The position numbers and the translations under genes were made by a program. A stretch of DNA of 64,000 bases, taken from Symbiodinium natans (taxonomy: Eukaryota > Sar > Dinophyceae > Suessiales > Symbiodiniaceae). The notes under the pieces were generated by a model, which was given only the letters and a program-made list of their open reading frames with translations, searched no databases and was not told where the DNA came from. Position 1 is the first letter of the stretch. Each line of letters opens with the position of its first letter. Shown here in pieces: positions 63,706 through 64,000 of the stretch. The stretch spans positions 1 to 64,000 of the forward strand of contig CAJNDS010000358.1 in assembly GCA_905221605.1 (NCBI GenBank), read 5' to 3'.

Positions 63706-63809
63706 GATTAGTGCGCTACATGTGCGCTCTGGGAGCAAGGACGATGCCCTGCCGGCGGCCAAAGGCCGTGGCGGCTCCCCAGGCAGGTATGACCTGCCTT
63801 TTCGCTCCA

Positions 63810-63950
63810 AGCCTTAAGCCCTAAACCCTAAACCCTCAACCCTCAACCCTCAACCCTAAACCCTAAACCCTAAACCCCAAAACTCTAAACCCTTAAACCC
63901 CACTGGTAGACCCCTAGTCCCTAGACCCTATAAACCCTAAACCCCTAACC
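63810..63950. repeat. (CCCTAAA)n short array
   Basis: CCCTAAACCCTCAACCCT variants near the right window edge. Confidence 0.9.
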
Positions 63951-64000
63951 TCCTCTCTGCTGAAAGGCAAAGCCAGGGGAAGTGCATCCGCCGCGATGGA

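Overview
The window looks like nuclear DNA of a eukaryotic microalga, most likely a dinoflagellate (inference). The reasons are interstitial telomere repeats of the TTTAGGG type, very dense and diverse retroelements, long microsatellites, and no bacterial gene layout. I saw no rRNA, tRNA, CRISPR array or convincing single-copy host gene. Almost everything that can be read as protein belongs to a mobile element.

Layout. (1) 1-4655, minus strand: the start of a leftward element. A 5' leader with 55-bp palindromic repeats precedes an intact reading frame of at least 1259 codons that leaves the window at base 1. (2) 4680-5737 and 16235-16687: pieces of retroelement 5' leaders and a short LINE derivative with a poly(A) tail. 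This derivative is split by (3) 5738-16234, a 10.5-kb element with about 1.5-kb inverted terminal arms built of 11-bp tandem repeats, flanked by a 5-bp duplication GCTGA. Inside are one 349-aa reading frame, exon-like pieces and a broken S74-chaperone gene. (4) 16.7-20.86 kb: mostly non-coding duplications and one zinc-finger-like exon. (5) 20864-30928: a complete tyrosine-recombinase retrotransposon with split direct repeats (A1...B1A2...B2). It encodes a coiled-coil protein, a tyrosine recombinase, a CCCH Gag-like protein and, after one in-frame TGA, a fusion of 2OG-Fe(II) oxygenase, C5 DNA methyltransferase, RT and RNase H. (6) about 31183-40114: a near full-length LINE (OTU protease, zinc fingers, APE endonuclease, RT) with a few lesions and a poly(A) tail. 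(7) 40929-48743: a Ty1/copia element with identical 127-bp LTRs and the target duplication AATGT. (8) 48925 to about 55900: a second, more decayed LINE with APE, RT, C2H2 fingers and a ubiquitin-specific-protease-like ORF. (9) 57.1-64 kb: trinucleotide and purine microsatellites, then large CCCTAAA/TTTAGGG arrays, suggesting subtelomeric DNA.

Common themes. Three different elements carry a deubiquitinase-like thiol protease (OTU, USP, and a candidate in the leftward ORF). Several elements share one 5' leader module although their proteins differ. In-frame TGA/TAG codons and overlapping or frame-shifted ORFs are frequent; some look like decay, while the Gag-Pol TGA of the tyrosine-recombinase element may be a working readthrough site.
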